Source of the DNA: an uncultured Candidatus Saccharibacteria bacterium
GTDB lineage: Bacteria; Patescibacteriota; Saccharimonadia; Saccharimonadales; Saccharimonadaceae
Length of the DNA stretch: 24,926 nt
Direction: 5' to 3'
Assembly (NCBI GenBank): GCA_938041435.1
Contig: CALISR010000011.1
Location: 1 to 24,926 of the forward strand
Position 1 is the stretch's first letter. Every line of letters starts with the position of its first letter. The notes beneath the pieces are model-generated. The model had not been told where the DNA came from. It ran no database searches and saw only the letters and a program-made list of their open reading frames with translations. Of the stretch, positions 14,156 through 21,707 are shown piece after piece. The position numbers and the translations under genes were made by a program.

Positions 14156-15496
14156 CTACTGAAGGAGTGCCCGATGAGCCTGGGTGATGATGGTGCTATT
14201 ATTCTCCTGGCCAAGCAGTGCTGCTTGCTGCTTAATGTCATCTTTGGTCACCAGCAGCCGCATCAGGTTGTAATACTGGAAGGTTGCCTGTGCAATGGCG
14301 CGGTGGTTCTGGCCCATCGCGATGAGCTCGCGCCGCTTGCCCACCTTGTTGCCCGTCCGTGCGGGGTACCGAGCATCAAGTGCGGTATAAAATTGCCGAA
14401 GCGTCTCCACCAGCTCGGGCGCGACACAATGCGCGCGGCGGCGTGCTGGCTTGCCCCGATGGGCAACCGTATAATAATCAGTATCGCTCTCTGGGTCATA
14501 GAATGGCTCGGTGAGTAAGAGGCGCATATTGCCAATGTCACTATCGATAAATTCGCTAATATCGAGTGCAGCAAAGAAGGTCTCTGCGTCGGGGAATGGC
14601 GACTGGTAGTCAACCCCTTGGGTATTCTTTGCTGTTGGCCACACGAGATCAGGCGCAGCATCTGCATGTGCAACAGGTAGATCGATGAGCGGCTCGCCTT
14701 TGTCGATGAGTGCTTGGAGGTGCTGAGTCTCAGGCCTCAGCAAACACTGCTCGAGCTGCGTTGCATAGCGCTCCATATCCATAAAGCTTGGAGTATTCTC
14801 GTAGGGGTAGCGCACTCTATCACGTGGACCGTTATCTTCAGCAATCTCTGGTACCTCTTTAAGCACATCCTCAAGGCGGCGGACATCGTCGTCTGTTATT
14901 GGGGTGTCGAGTGCTCGACGGTCATCAAGTAATTTCTGTACATCCTCTACCGTCAAAGTTCCTTCTGTGTGTGGCTGGAGATTAGTCGGGCTAATGCGCT
15001 TGTGACCAATCGAATACTCTACTTCTTGTGTGCCAGTTGCGCCTCTCTCTCCGTCGCCCTTACGGATAACATATGTGCGAACAATAGTGAGTGCGTCATT
15101 AGAGCCTTTGATAGGAAGTTGGGTTTTTATATCAAGAAAGAGCTCATCGCCAGTCGGCTGATTATTACGCATACACGAGGAGCGGAAGGCAATTTGCTGC
15201 GGATATTGGAGGCGTCGCCCCTTATCGCTCTGCTCGTAGTCATCTGGTACGGCAATCATCTCATCACTACCTTGATCAATAAATATCTTCCGGACGACAT
15301 CATCTGGCAGCTCCACACGATATCCTTGGTGCCACGTATCACCATATGATGGGGCTACTGGTGGCTCTTCATATGGCTCACCATAGAGATAAAGCGTATA
15401 CCACCCCTCTGCTAGTAGCCTATTAAGACTCTCTGGCGAAGCCTGGAACTCCCCATTGGTATGATGCTCGGATGATGGTGGTATGTTATGGTTCAT
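14156..15496 (-). CDS. Unknown cytosolic protein (446 aa)
   Basis: Not recognised. No signal peptide or membrane helix; the N-terminal region is rich in Tyr, Pro and acidic residues (YLYGEPYEEPPVAPSYGDTW). The middle contains a charged helical section with the DDD-rich stretch ITDDDVRRLEDVLKEVPE, and the C-terminal 90 residues are basic and helical (PARRRAHCVAPELVETLRQFY, GKRRELIAMGQNHRAIAQ), which might bind nucleic acid. The ATG at 15496 has no ribosome-binding site but lies seven bases after a TATAGT -10 box with an exact TTGACA upstream, so it should be leaderless. Probably restricted to this lineage. Confidence 0.85.
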   Translation of the reverse strand: MNHNIPPSSEHHTNGEFQASPESLNRLLAEGWYTLYLYGEPYEEPPVAPSYGDTWHQGYRVELPDDVVRKIFIDQGSDEMIAVPDDYEQSDKGRRLQYPQQIAFRSSCMRNNQPTGDELFLDIKTQLPIKGSNDALTIVRTYVIRKGDGERGATGTQEVEYSIGHKRISPTNLQPHTEGTLTVEDVQKLLDDRRALDTPITDDDVRRLEDVLKEVPEIAEDNGPRDRVRYPYENTPSFMDMERYATQLEQCLLRPETQHLQALIDKGEPLIDLPVAHADAAPDLVWPTAKNTQGVDYQSPFPDAETFFAALDISEFIDSDIGNMRLLLTEPFYDPESDTDYYTVAHRGKPARRRAHCVAPELVETLRQFYTALDARYPARTGNKVGKRRELIAMGQNHRAIAQATFQYYNLMRLLVTKDDIKQQAALLGQENNSTIITQAHRALLQ

Positions 15497-15502
15497 AATT
15501 CC

Positions 15503-15532
15503 ACTATAACCATTATTGGGCAGTAGTGTCAA
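15503..15532 (-). promoter_or_regulatory. Leaderless promoter of the 446-aa protein
   Basis: Exact TTGACA (15527-15532), 18 bases, TATAGT (15503-15508), six bases (GGAATT), ATG. The -10 and discriminator closely resemble those of the padR promoter (TATAGT GGAGAT ATG). Confidence 0.85.
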
Positions 15533-15579
15533 CTTGAGACTACTAAAATCTCAGAGCTCTACTACTTCTCTCAGCAGAC

Positions 15580-16278
15580 TCACCACCCCACCCGCACGCC
15601 ATACCGCACCGTCTGCCCCGGCACTAGCGCTTCGGCATGAGCTGGGCTGTCGGCGAAGGAGTTGCCGCTGTGCGTTGGCTCAACACAGAGGTATGGGCCC
15701 AGCCTATCCGTCCAGACCGCCCAGCGAGGTAATTCTTCACTCTGCAGCGTGATGGTGCGCAGGCCCGTCACGAGCTGGCGTGTGGATCCATTAACAAAGA
15801 TCGTTTCCGCGAGCGGCGTAAGGTCGGCTAATGGCTGACCATCCAGTACTGGCACACCATCATACGCAAAATATGGGTGGAAGGCTGGTGCCACGAGCAG
15901 TTCATCCTCGCCAACATTCACCAGCGTGAGCTGCATTGCAAGCTGATGCTCCGCCACTGTATACACCAAGCGAGACTCCAGCCCAGCATAAGCATCACTC
16001 CCCTGCAGCACGAGCTCCACTCGGTCGCTGGTGTGCTCCACCACCTGCCACTGGCTGGTGCGGCCAAAGCCATGCTGCGCCAGGCCACTCGCTCCGCCCG
16101 GGCCAAAGTTGGGTAGGCAAACATGGCAGCCACCGCGCGTTTTACGCTCGCCATCAGGAGCGGTGAGCTGCTGCAGTGGGTAGAATACATCCCCACGCTC
16201 ATCGGCCAGGTTGGTGATATACGCACCATCTGTCGTGATAGTTACGGTGGTTGTGCCAGTGTGTAGCGTGATGTTCAT
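15580..16278 (-). CDS. Aldose 1-epimerase / hexose-phosphate mutarotase family protein (232 aa)
   Basis: A galactose-mutarotase-like fold that interconverts alpha and beta anomers of a sugar or sugar phosphate. Family landmarks are TRGGCHVCLPNFGP (compare the RGGIP-x-FPWFG motif of YeaD-like enzymes), LAQHGFGR, VAPAFHPYFA with the catalytic-type His, and LCVEPTHSGNSF, where the glutamate fits the general base. At 232 residues it is at the short end for the family (about 270-300), and the N-terminal strands are compressed. The ATG at 16278 has GAGGAG six bases upstream and lies 35 bases after the truB stop, so it is probably the second gene of a truB operon. The exact substrate is not predictable. 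Confidence 0.88.
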   Translation of the reverse strand: MNITLHTGTTTVTITTDGAYITNLADERGDVFYPLQQLTAPDGERKTRGGCHVCLPNFGPGGASGLAQHGFGRTSQWQVVEHTSDRVELVLQGSDAYAGLESRLVYTVAEHQLAMQLTLVNVGEDELLVAPAFHPYFAYDGVPVLDGQPLADLTPLAETIFVNGSTRQLVTGLRTITLQSEELPRWAVWTDRLGPYLCVEPTHSGNSFADSPAHAEALVPGQTVRYGVRVGW

Positions 16279-16313
16279 CGGTTGCTCCTCGCTTCTTTAT
16301 TTATTGTGTATGG

Positions 16314-17018
16314 CTAATCGACAATCCCAAAATCTTGCAGCCGCTGCGCCTCTGCTACTGACCAATCGGCAATTGCTGTGCGCCGCAGCGCCGCGCAGTA
16401 TGCCCCCGTCCCAAGCTGCTTGCCAATATCTACCGCTAAGCTGCGAATGTATGTACCACTACTCACCCGCGTGCGAATGACGAGCCGCGGATACTGATAC
16501 TCCAGCACCTCCAGCGAGTGGATCGTAATGGTGCGCTCTGGCAGCTCTACTTCCTTGCCATCACGCGCGAGCTTATAAGCTCGCTGGCCATTAATCTTGA
16601 TAGCACTAAAGATTGGTGGCCGCTGGCGAATCTCGCCAATGAAATGCTGCAGCACCGTATCAATCTGCTGACGTGATGGCGGTGTGATAGGATCCTTAGT
16701 ATCTTCCGGCAGATAGGGCGTAATCTCCCCTTCTGGGTCACCCGTGGTGCTGGTTTGACCCAGGATAATCGTCGCTTCGTATGTCTTGTCGAGCTTAGTG
16801 TAGCGCATGGCATTGCGGCACTCCGTGCCCGTCACCAATAGCAAAAGGCCCGTTGCAAAGGGGTCGAGTGTACCACAGTGCCCCACCTTCACCTTCTTGC
16901 CAGCCTGCTGGCTCAGCACCCGCCGCACCCGCGCCACCACCCCAAAGCTCGTCATACCAGCTGTCTTGTCGATATGGAGAATGCGGTTATATGATGAATC
17001 GGATGTTTGGTGCGTCAT
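16314..17018 (-). CDS. truB: tRNA pseudouridine(55) synthase TruB (234 aa)
   Basis: TruB converts U55 in the T-loop of tRNAs to pseudouridine. The catalytic motif GHCGTLDPFATGLL is present with the nucleophile at D52, followed by the KLDKTYEATIILGQ substrate-binding strand and, near the C-terminus, VSSGTYIRSLAVDIGKQLG, all typical. At 234 residues it is shorter than E. coli TruB (314) because it stops after the catalytic domain and lacks the C-terminal PUA-like domain. The ATG at 17018 has no ribosome-binding site; it lies seven bases after TATACT, part of an extended -10, so the mRNA should be leaderless. The promoter is squeezed against the terminator of the upstream gene. The sugar mutarotase follows in the same operon. 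Confidence 0.97.
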   Translation of the reverse strand: MTHQTSDSSYNRILHIDKTAGMTSFGVVARVRRVLSQQAGKKVKVGHCGTLDPFATGLLLLVTGTECRNAMRYTKLDKTYEATIILGQTSTTGDPEGEITPYLPEDTKDPITPPSRQQIDTVLQHFIGEIRQRPPIFSAIKINGQRAYKLARDGKEVELPERTITIHSLEVLEYQYPRLVIRTRVSSGTYIRSLAVDIGKQLGTGAYCAALRRTAIADWSVAEAQRLQDFGIVD

Positions 17019-17024
17019 GTGGTT

Positions 17025-17033
17025 AGTATAGCA
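17025..17033 (-). promoter_or_regulatory. Leaderless extended -10 promoter of truB
   Basis: TGCTATACT on the minus strand, then six bases (AACCAC) and the ATG. The would-be -35 region overlaps the T run and stem of the preceding terminator and shows no consensus, so the TGn element probably carries the promoter. Confidence 0.75.
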
Positions 17034-17042
17034 TGATGGAAC

Positions 17043-17068
17043 AAAAAACCAGCCGCGAGGGGCTGGTT
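17043..17068 (-). terminator. Intrinsic terminator of the DHH-like gene
   Basis: AACCAGCC (17061-17068) pairs with GGCTGGTT (17047-17054) across the loop CCTCGC, followed by TTTT, 35 bases after the stop at 17103. It is immediately followed by the truB promoter. Confidence 0.88.
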
Positions 17069-17102
17069 CTCTGGGTGTTTTTATATTGCTAGAGTGATAA
17101 CC

Positions 17103-18647
17103 CTACTTCTCCGGTACGTGGAACTGTGATGGGTTGGCTTGGTCTTTCTTAGCCTTAGCCTCAGACTGGAGCGCAGCATCGAGCTGAGCCATAGGGTTAT
17201 CGGCATCGGGGCCAGGCAGCGGTGGCACACCTGGTGGCAATGGTGGCAAACTAGAGAAATCTGGCATTGGTGGCAGCGGTGGCAGAGCCGGCCCTTCGGC
17301 ATCATCAGCTGGCGCGGCACGGTGCTTGGCGTCGAGGTCGGCCAGGGTTTCTTTGCCCGTTGGTGGCGGAAGGATATCGTCGTTGTGAGCCATCGGCACA
17401 CGTGGCATGTCATTCACATTGGGGACAGTTGGCTCATGGTCAAGTGCTGCCGTGGCGGCATTGAGCGGCGCTTGGCTACCTGGTGTGTCGTCGCTGTCGA
17501 GGTAGCGCCCACCCTTGTGCGAGAGGATGGTCTTATTGCGGCCATTCTCGCTCTCGCGGCGCTTGTCATCGGCTGCTTGCTTGGTAGTAGCATTAAGCGT
17601 GCCACCTAGGCTTGGCTCACTCAGCGGCGTCTCAATGGGTTGACGCCATGGCTCGGCACTGCTATTGCGCCCTGACGAGCGGCGCGGGGCCGGCGCAGGC
17701 TCGGGCTGTGGATTATTCTTGGCCAGTTGCTGGGCTAGCTCAGCTTCGTCGGCGTCGGTCTGGCTTAACTTTTTTTTTCCAGCCTCAGCGTTGTGCGAGA
17801 TGACGAGTGACTTATCTTTGTTATTTGCCTGAGCAGGCTTCTTGCTGGCAGGCTTAGCAGGCATTGGGCCTGCAGCGAGCTGCTTGGCCTCGGCGAGCTT
17901 GGCTGCAATCAGCTGCTGGTCACCGCCAGCACTCATCAATTGTGCGGCGAGGGTCATAACGCGCGAGGTAGTCTTTTCGTTACTAAAGCGCTCGGTGGCC
18001 GCTACAATACCGGTCAAAAAAGCCGTGGCAATATGCTTGTCCAAGAGCGGCTGCTCATCATCCGTACTATCAAAGCCCTGAGCGAGGCTTGCCGCGAGCT
18101 CACTGTAGCTGCTGGCTTGAGGATCCGTCCAGACGATATTGCCCAGCGTACCTGGCGCATCAATGTGTAGCGCTGCCACTGGCGACTCGCGCAGGATGCG
18201 GCCATGCCCTTTGAGAGCTGGGTCAAGGTCATCCTCGCTGCGCACACCGATCGTCACAACGAACTGCACATTGTAGTCACCTTGGCTAAATTCCAAATCA
18301 CTCTGGCTAATCGTCGCGCGGTACGGCGTGATGAAAATCTTAACGAGGTCGCCATCGAGCTTGTAGCGCAAATGGTCGGCCTTTTCCTTATCAAGGGCAA
18401 TGATGAAATCTCGCAGACTATCCACCGTGCTCTCAAAGGTACGCTCTGGCTCCAAAAAGCCCACTGCCGTTGGCACATCCCCACTAAAGACGGCTGTGGC
18501 GTGCTTGTCGAGCTTGTTGAGCAAAAGCGTCAACCCCAGTGCCGCACTCAGCTCATCTACCGTAGGGTGGGCGTTGACCGCCACCAAAATATTATTACTC
18601 TCACCTAGTTTGTCGATGATTTGTTGCCGCACCTTTATCTCGTCCAT
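17103..18647 (-). CDS. DHH/DHHA1-like protein with degenerate active site and Pro-rich tail (514 aa)
   Basis: Residues 1-255 follow the NrnA/RecJ-type DHH phosphoesterase plan: ILVAVNAHPTVDELSAALGL matches motif I (P-D-G-D-A-L-G-S in active enzymes), HIDAPGTLGNIVWTDPQASSYSEL matches the DHH motif region, and TGIVAATERFSNEKTTSRV matches the DHHA1 entry. The active site is altered: the first Asp of motif I is Thr (29-31 TVD) and the DHH triplet reads D163-A-P, so both metal-binding histidines are missing. Phosphodiesterase activity is therefore unlikely. Residues about 256-514 are low-complexity and rich in Pro, Ala and charged residues, ending in PLPPLPPMPDF-type repeats, and look disordered. 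The ATG at 18647 has AGGAG two bases upstream (short); an in-frame TTG at 18671 is an alternative. A role as a nucleotide- or RNA-binding scaffold is inference. Confidence 0.85.
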   Translation of the reverse strand: MDEIKVRQQIIDKLGESNNILVAVNAHPTVDELSAALGLTLLLNKLDKHATAVFSGDVPTAVGFLEPERTFESTVDSLRDFIIALDKEKADHLRYKLDGDLVKIFITPYRATISQSDLEFSQGDYNVQFVVTIGVRSEDDLDPALKGHGRILRESPVAALHIDAPGTLGNIVWTDPQASSYSELAASLAQGFDSTDDEQPLLDKHIATAFLTGIVAATERFSNEKTTSRVMTLAAQLMSAGGDQQLIAAKLAEAKQLAAGPMPAKPASKKPAQANNKDKSLVISHNAEAGKKKLSQTDADEAELAQQLAKNNPQPEPAPAPRRSSGRNSSAEPWRQPIETPLSEPSLGGTLNATTKQAADDKRRESENGRNKTILSHKGGRYLDSDDTPGSQAPLNAATAALDHEPTVPNVNDMPRVPMAHNDDILPPPTGKETLADLDAKHRAAPADDAEGPALPPLPPMPDFSSLPPLPPGVPPLPGPDADNPMAQLDAALQSEAKAKKDQANPSQFHVPEK

Positions 18648-18681
18648 AACTCCTACTTTTGCCTTACCCAAAACTCCATCT

Positions 18682-18711
18682 ATCCTACCATAAGTAATTT
18701 CGTTTCGTCAA
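18682..18711 (-). promoter_or_regulatory. Promoter of the DHH-like gene
   Basis: TTGACG (18706-18711), 18 bases, TAGGAT (18682-18687). The leader to the ATG at 18647 would be about 28 bases; the alternative TTG start at 18671 would be almost leaderless. Confidence 0.6.
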
Positions 18712-18836
18712 TGGCAAGTCACAATTAACAGAGGTAGCCATGCGAAGTATAGCACCTTTCTTTGTGCAAGAATCCCCAAAATGTGTGATCCTTATATCTC
18801 ACACTATTTCATAACAGTTACCCTAGCCTACATGTA

Positions 18837-18862
18837 AAAACACCTCTCCCTCGAGGTGTTTT
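18837..18862 (-). terminator. Intrinsic terminator of rpsT
   Basis: A perfect 10-base stem, AAAACACCTC with GAGGTGTTTT, with loop GAGGGA, followed by another T. It lies 25 bases after the rpsT stop and belongs to the AAAACACC stem family. Confidence 0.93.
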
Positions 18863-18887
18863 GGTATATGCTCGTGCCTATTTTGCC

Positions 18888-19142
18888 TTATGCAAGTTTG
18901 ACGCCAGCAGCCTTGGCGGCTTTGGCGAGCGATGCCTTGCGGCGGCTTGCGGTATTTTTCTTGAGCAAACCCTTCTTGACGGCTTTGTCAAGCTCGCTCT
19001 GGGCCTGACTCAGGGCGGCAGCGCTTGGCTCAGCAACGAAGGCCTTGGTGCTAGCCTTGATGGCGCGCTTGGTAGCAATGTTGCGCTGGCGGCGAGTAGC
19101 CGTTTGCTTCATGCGTTTGACAGCTGATTTGATGATGGGCAT
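18888..19142 (-). CDS. rpsT: 30S ribosomal protein S20 (84 aa)
   Basis: S20 binds the 5' domain of 16S rRNA and helix 44 during 30S assembly. The protein is typical: 84 residues, very basic and helical, beginning MPIIKSAVKRMKQTATRRQRN and ending KKGLLKKNTASRRKASLAKAA. The ATG at 19142 is preceded by GAGGAA at normal distance. It is monocistronic, with a near-consensus promoter giving a leader of about 45 bases and a terminator of its own. In contrast to rpsO it uses a conventional leader, which leaves room for autoregulation such as that known for E. coli S20. Confidence 0.97.
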   Translation of the reverse strand: MPIIKSAVKRMKQTATRRQRNIATKRAIKASTKAFVAEPSAAALSQAQSELDKAVKKGLLKKNTASRRKASLAKAAKAAGVKLA

Positions 19143-19193
19143 TAATTTCCTCTATCGCTTGTTATTATGGGTTAGTACTACAATCAAGCGCTC

Positions 19194-19222
19194 ATTATAA
19201 GGCATGGCGCAGGATTTGTAAA
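19194..19222 (-). promoter_or_regulatory. Promoter of rpsT
   Basis: TTTACA (19217-19222), 17 bases, consensus TATAAT (19194-19199). The closest match to the sigma70 consensus in the window, as expected for a ribosomal protein gene. Confidence 0.88.
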
Positions 19223-19240
19223 GAGCCGGGCCACCACGGG

Positions 19241-19762
19241 CTACTGGCGTTCGCTCTTTTGTGGCCGCAGCAGCACATACCACAAGTAGAGTGAACCAGC
19301 GATAGTGAGCACAAGCCCAGACGTCCACGGTACAGGCCCATCAAGGAATGTGTTGTACGGCACACCAGTGTGGAGAATGTGGTGGAAGAATGTATACTTC
19401 ACTATGTCGGCAACAGGATAAGCAAAGATGGCGACGATGGCAATCCCCTGCTTTCCTTTGCTTCGGATGTCTCGGGAGCGAAGCGCTGTATAGGCAAGGT
19501 AGATGGCTTGGATAGCAAGATTAATACCGAAGATAAACAAGATATTCGGCACCGTCATATCAGGTGCCAATCCGGTTGGCCGGCCACCACTTGATGTAAC
19601 AACCGTATGTGCACGCCACCCAATAAAGATATTGAGAAACGCCTGACAAGCCAGTGCGAGGCTCGCAATGAGCAGGCATGCGCGCACACCATACTGCCGC
19701 CCTGGCGAATGCTGCTGTGTGTGCACCGTCTGAGTAGTAACTGTTGTCTGTACTGTAGCCAT
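19241..19762 (-). CDS. Unknown four-helix membrane protein (173 aa)
   Basis: Not recognised beyond being an integral membrane protein. Four hydrophobic segments are visible: ACLLIASLALACQAFLNIFIGW, VPNILFIFGINLAIQAIYLA, GIAIVAIFAYPVADIVKYTFF and SGLVLTIAGSLYLWYVLL. The first 25 residues are Thr/Gln-rich and the C-terminus is short and basic (RPQKSERQ). A conserved-looking Asp in the third helix (PVADIVKY) and an adjacent HH pair (FFHHIL) could matter for transport or metal binding, but this is speculation. The ATG at 19762 has AGGAGG at ideal spacing; a GTG two codons upstream is less likely. It stands alone, between holA and rpsT. Confidence 0.85.
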   Translation of the reverse strand: MATVQTTVTTQTVHTQQHSPGRQYGVRACLLIASLALACQAFLNIFIGWRAHTVVTSSGGRPTGLAPDMTVPNILFIFGINLAIQAIYLAYTALRSRDIRSKGKQGIAIVAIFAYPVADIVKYTFFHHILHTGVPYNTFLDGPVPWTSGLVLTIAGSLYLWYVLLRPQKSERQ

Positions 19763-19802
19763 ATACACCTCCTTGGCATTGCAGTGGTGTTTGTATAGTG
19801 AT

Positions 19803-19811
19803 ATTATACCA
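19803..19811 (-). promoter_or_regulatory. Extended -10 promoter of the 173-aa membrane protein
   Basis: TGGTATAAT, a full extended -10 consensus, on the minus strand. The leader would be about 34 bases and contains AAGGAGG. No consensus -35 is visible. Confidence 0.7.
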
Positions 19812-19874
19812 CGTTCTTATACGCTAAACGCTTTATCTGTCCAACGCTCACGCATCTACCTGGGCCATCCCACA

Positions 19875-20816
19875 CTACCGCCCCGCTACTGCAAATAAGA
19901 AGCTCTCTACTGCATCCCACGGTGGTATGCCCGTTGTCTTCATGTCGGCATCAAGCTGAGCAGCCCGCTGGGTGAGGGTGCGAATGTCAGCTGGCGCGAC
20001 CTGCCTGGTGAGCGGCTTGGTTTTTTTGACGACGTAGGGGTGAAGTGAGAGCTCGCGCGCAATCTCTGCCTCCCCTGCCTCGCCATAGCATGCAATCGCC
20101 GCTAGCTGAGCCCACTGCGCCCAGATGAGTGCTGCAGTTTGGTATGGATCATGACTCAGGCGCAGCTCATCTAAGGCAGCTCGCAAAGCTGGACCTCGGC
20201 GCTCTACTGCGAGGGTTACAACATCAAAGACTGAGAACTCACGGGCTGGTGGCAACACGGTGGCAATTGCATCATCAGTAACAGTTTCAAGCTGAGCCAA
20301 CGCGTCGATGGCGTGTGCCAACTGCAGCTGGTCGATCGACCCACCATACCCCTTTTCATCCGGCACCAGAGCTCGCTCTACCATGCTGCGCACATGCGCT
20401 GGGCTTAGCGACACGCCGCGTCTATTAGCTAGCTGGCGCAGCCACCGCTCGGCGGCAGGGCGCTGCCGGTCGGTCAGTGGGTCAGCAGCGATAATAGTCG
20501 CGGCTTTGCTCAGTGCTTTATACGTTTTGGTGCGCTTATCGAGCCCTGGCTCTACCAGCACAAGCGTCGTCTCGTCAGGAATATCCTGTGCCCACTGGCC
20601 AAGCTGCTCCCAGAGGTCTGGACGCTCAGACAGGCGTCGCAACACAATGAGCCGCTGCGCCGCAAAGAGCGACACGCCGCGCACCAACTCAGCCAAACCC
20701 GCGGCATCAAGCTGCTGAGTATCGATGTGCTCTGCTGGTACTGATGCATGCTGAACAATCTTCGCCAATTCTTGCTCTGCTACGTAGCTATTCTTCCCCA
20801 CGATGAGATAAAGCAT
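19875..20816 (-). CDS. holA: DNA polymerase III subunit delta (313 aa)
   Basis: Delta is the wrench of the clamp loader: it opens the beta sliding clamp and, with delta' and tau/gamma, places it on primed DNA. The protein has the expected length and family layout: MLYLIVGKNSYVAEQEL (degenerate P-loop region), the clamp-binding section LVRGVSLFAAQRLIVLRRL, the strand TTLVLVEPGLDKRTKTYKAL, and a helical C-terminal collar with LSHDPYQTAALIWAQWAQL and LSLHPYVVKKTK. The ATG at 20816 has GGGGGAG six bases upstream, partly inside the end of mutM, and lies three bases after the mutM stop. It is the last gene of the HAD-mutM-holA operon. Confidence 0.95.
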   Translation of the reverse strand: MLYLIVGKNSYVAEQELAKIVQHASVPAEHIDTQQLDAAGLAELVRGVSLFAAQRLIVLRRLSERPDLWEQLGQWAQDIPDETTLVLVEPGLDKRTKTYKALSKAATIIAADPLTDRQRPAAERWLRQLANRRGVSLSPAHVRSMVERALVPDEKGYGGSIDQLQLAHAIDALAQLETVTDDAIATVLPPAREFSVFDVVTLAVERRGPALRAALDELRLSHDPYQTAALIWAQWAQLAAIACYGEAGEAEIARELSLHPYVVKKTKPLTRQVAPADIRTLTQRAAQLDADMKTTGIPPWDAVESFLFAVAGR

Positions 20817-20819
20817 CGG

Positions 20820-21701
20820 CTACTCCCCCACTTTCACCTGGCACACTGGGCAAATATGCGTCCCGCGGCCTGCCACGCGAATCTTCATAATCTCTACGTC
20901 GGGGTGGCGCGGGCAGGGCTGCCCCTCACGCCGAAACACCTGCGCAAAGGCCAGGTAGCTCCCCTTCTTACCCTCAGCGTCGACGTAATTGCGGTCGGTG
21001 CTGCCACCCTTATCAATACTGAGCTGCAGCACCTGCCGAATATGGACAAAGAGCGCGGCAAGCTGCTCATCATCCACCATACGCACCCGCGTGGCGGGGT
21101 GGAGCTGCGTCATCCATAGCGATTCATCGGCATAGATATTGCCCACGCCAGCGATGGTCGTTTGGTCGAGGATGGCCGCCTTCATGGTCGTGCCATTCCG
21201 CCGGCGGATACGCGTGATGAACTGCGCCGCCGTAGTATGCGGGTCGAGTGGCTCGGGCCCAACTTTTTGCATAAAAGACAGCTGCGCCACCTCTGGTGTA
21301 GGATAGAGCTTCATCCAGCCAAATTTGCGCAGATCATTAAAGTATAAATGCGCGCCATCCGCAAAGGTCAGCGCTACCCGCGTTAAGCGGTCGGGCAATT
21401 CGTGAAGAAAGCTATCGTTTGGGTGGCCGCCGCCCCAGCGCTCCTCACCAACAAAGAGCAGCTGGCCCGTCATCTTGAGGTGCACCACCAGCGTGTAGTT
21501 GGTGTTCAGGCGAATCAGCAGCACCTTAGCGCGGCGCTCTACCGCCGTGATGGTTGCACCATGGAGGAAGTGCGCCACCGCTGTGGGGTCGTTAGGAAAG
21601 CTCTTGGGTGAGTCGTACACCGTGCTTGCCACAACCTGCCTCCCCACCACCAAGCGAGCTAAGCTTGTACGAATCGTCTCAACTTCGGGGAGCTCAGGCA
21701 T
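20820..21701 (-). CDS. mutM: Formamidopyrimidine-DNA glycosylase Fpg/MutM (293 aa)
   Basis: Fpg removes oxidised purines such as 8-oxoguanine from DNA and nicks the strand by beta/delta elimination. The N-terminal PELPEVE with catalytic Pro2 and Glu3 is intact, as are KMTGQLL (Lys lesion-binding region), NDLRKFGWM and the helix-two-turn-helix AGVGNIYADESLW. The C-terminal zinc finger is altered: it reads C-P-R-H ... C-P-V-C instead of the usual C-x2-C ... C-x2-C, with a His in place of the second Cys, which can still bind zinc. The ATG at 21701 has GGGGGAG nine bases upstream and follows the HAD stop by six bases. Second gene of the operon. Confidence 0.98.
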   Translation of the reverse strand: MPELPEVETIRTSLARLVVGRQVVASTVYDSPKSFPNDPTAVAHFLHGATITAVERRAKVLLIRLNTNYTLVVHLKMTGQLLFVGEERWGGGHPNDSFLHELPDRLTRVALTFADGAHLYFNDLRKFGWMKLYPTPEVAQLSFMQKVGPEPLDPHTTAAQFITRIRRRNGTTMKAAILDQTTIAGVGNIYADESLWMTQLHPATRVRMVDDEQLAALFVHIRQVLQLSIDKGGSTDRNYVDAEGKKGSYLAFAQVFRREGQPCPRHPDVEIMKIRVAGRGTHICPVCQVKVGE

Positions 21702-21707
21702 GGATTA

